From Zooshikella harenae (GTDB lineage: Bacteria > Pseudomonadota > Gammaproteobacteria > Pseudomonadales > Zooshikellaceae), in the NCBI RefSeq assembly GCF_018837975.1, contig NZ_JAGSOY010000015.1:1-64000 (forward strand): a stretch of 64,000 nucleotides of DNA, written 5' to 3'. Positions 63,569 through 64,000 of the stretch are shown piece by piece. The translations under genes and the position numbers were made by a program. The notes under the pieces were generated by a model. The model was not told the origin of the DNA and made no database searches. It saw only the letters and a program-made list of their open reading frames with translations. Every line of letters starts with the position of its first letter. Position 1 is the stretch's first letter.

Positions 63569-64000
63569 TTATATCCATTCTAAGCCATGATATTGAGTTT
63601 GTTTTGCTAGTTCTTCGCGCTCAGTTAATATATATCCCGCAGTCGTGTTTACATTACTGTGGCCAGCAAACACTCTAACTTTTTCCAAATCTAATTTATG
63701 TTGGTTCAGTAAGTGGGTTAGCGCTGTATGTCGCAAGGCATGAAACCCCTTGCTAATAATCGACTGTGCCATATGAGAGTCAACATTAGCTTGTTGTTCA
63801 ATTAGACTAATGATTAATGATTTATAAAAGGTCCTTAGCTGACGTGTGCTGATATTGTTGCCATAGAGCAGTGGTGACAACTGTTTAATCGGTTTAACTG
63901 ATGGTGCAAAAGGAAATGTATCAAATGCAGTTAGTTGCTCTGGGGCACCATGTATCCGTCGAAACCGATAGATACTTTCCATCACCATCTCATTAAGTGG
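63569..64000 (-). CDS. Tyrosine-type recombinase/integrase, C-terminal part (runs off the right edge)
   Basis: The frame is open from base 64000 inward (no stop before the Met at 63988, and PLNE precedes it), so only the last 144 residues are visible. Catalytic-domain signatures: GFHALRHTALTHLL with the His and second Arg of the R-H-R-Y tetrad, VRVFAGHSNVNTTAGYI with the third His and the nucleophilic Tyr. The first Arg should lie nearer the N-terminus, in or outside the window. It suggests the edge of an integrated element to the right; no attachment site was recognised. Confidence 0.85.
   Translation of the reverse strand, partial: PLNEMVMESIYRFRRIHGAPEQLTAFDTFPFAPSVKPIKQLSPLLYGNNISTRQLRTFYKSLIISLIEQQANVDSHMAQSIISKGFHALRHTALTHLLNQHKLDLEKVRVFAGHSNVNTTAGYILTEREELAKQTQYHGLEWI

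Noticed and set aside
1-64000. tRNA, rRNA or CRISPR arrays
   Set aside because: No cloverleaf-like segment, rRNA signature or regularly spaced direct repeats were recognised by eye; a tRNAscan or CRISPR search would be decisive.

Overview
The window reads as chromosomal DNA of a moderately AT-rich marine-type gammaproteobacterium. The LexA has the E. coli residue numbering, there is an AidB relic, a complete enterobactin-type gene set, a Pseudomonas-like cysI/DUF934/DUF2970 neighbourhood, and a Serratia ChiA-like chitinase at the edge. An Oceanospirillales genus such as Zooshikella or Spartinivicinus would fit, but that is an impression from gene content, not something the sequence proves.

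Layout. 1-336: N-terminus of a GH18 chitinase (minus strand, cut by the window). 1433-13241: a minus-strand glycogen locus made of a fused GH13-GH133 debranching enzyme, a stand-alone CBM48 protein, a DUF3417-type phosphorylase, a GT5 glycogen synthase, a eukaryote-like GH13_8 branching enzyme and a YbjQ-like protein, closed by an intrinsic terminator; glgC is not present. 13387-18018: two solute-binding proteins, lexA with two SOS boxes, a two-domain lectin and a small secreted protein. 18351-20775: a zone of decay with two adjacent pseudogenes (an amino-acid-type binding protein with an amber codon, and aidB with an internal deletion). 20869-22590: a chemoreceptor.

22661-41984: an iron-acquisition island. 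A perfect Fur box lies between a divergent MFS exporter and a tightly overlapping operon entC-entE-entB-entF-(MbtH/TIKI fusion)-fepB-fepD-fepG-fepC-entD, followed by a TonB-dependent receptor, a small repeat element and entA. Together these can make, export, import and ATP-dependently take up a catecholate of DHB-Ser type. The most unusual gene is at 32353-33822: its N-terminus looks like a shortened MbtH-like NRPS partner, and the rest looks like an EreA/ChaN/TIKI-superfamily hydrolase. It sits directly after entF in a cluster with neither a separate mbtH nor a fes-type esterase.

42111-48059: secreted proteins of unknown role, namely a large FG-GAP/coiled-coil protein, three four-cysteine DUF4360-like paralogues and another binding protein. 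48529-53119: two lipoproteins (one OmpA-like), a GNAT acetyltransferase and three tandem solute-binding paralogues without a transporter. 53231-56520: two consecutive CPA2 cation/proton antiporters. 56757-60825: sulfite reductase with DUF934, small membrane proteins and dusC. 61060-63457: a bufferin-type operon (DUF2282 precursor peptide, DUF692/MNIO enzyme, DUF2063 partner, DoxX protein) with a strong terminator. 63569-64000: the C-terminal part of a tyrosine recombinase that runs off the right edge.

A diverged dispersed repeat of about 270-290 bp occurs at 1118-1410 and, inverted, at 48123-48392; a shorter element with terminal inverted repeats and a shared core lies at 40983-41084. No rRNA, tRNA or CRISPR array was recognised.
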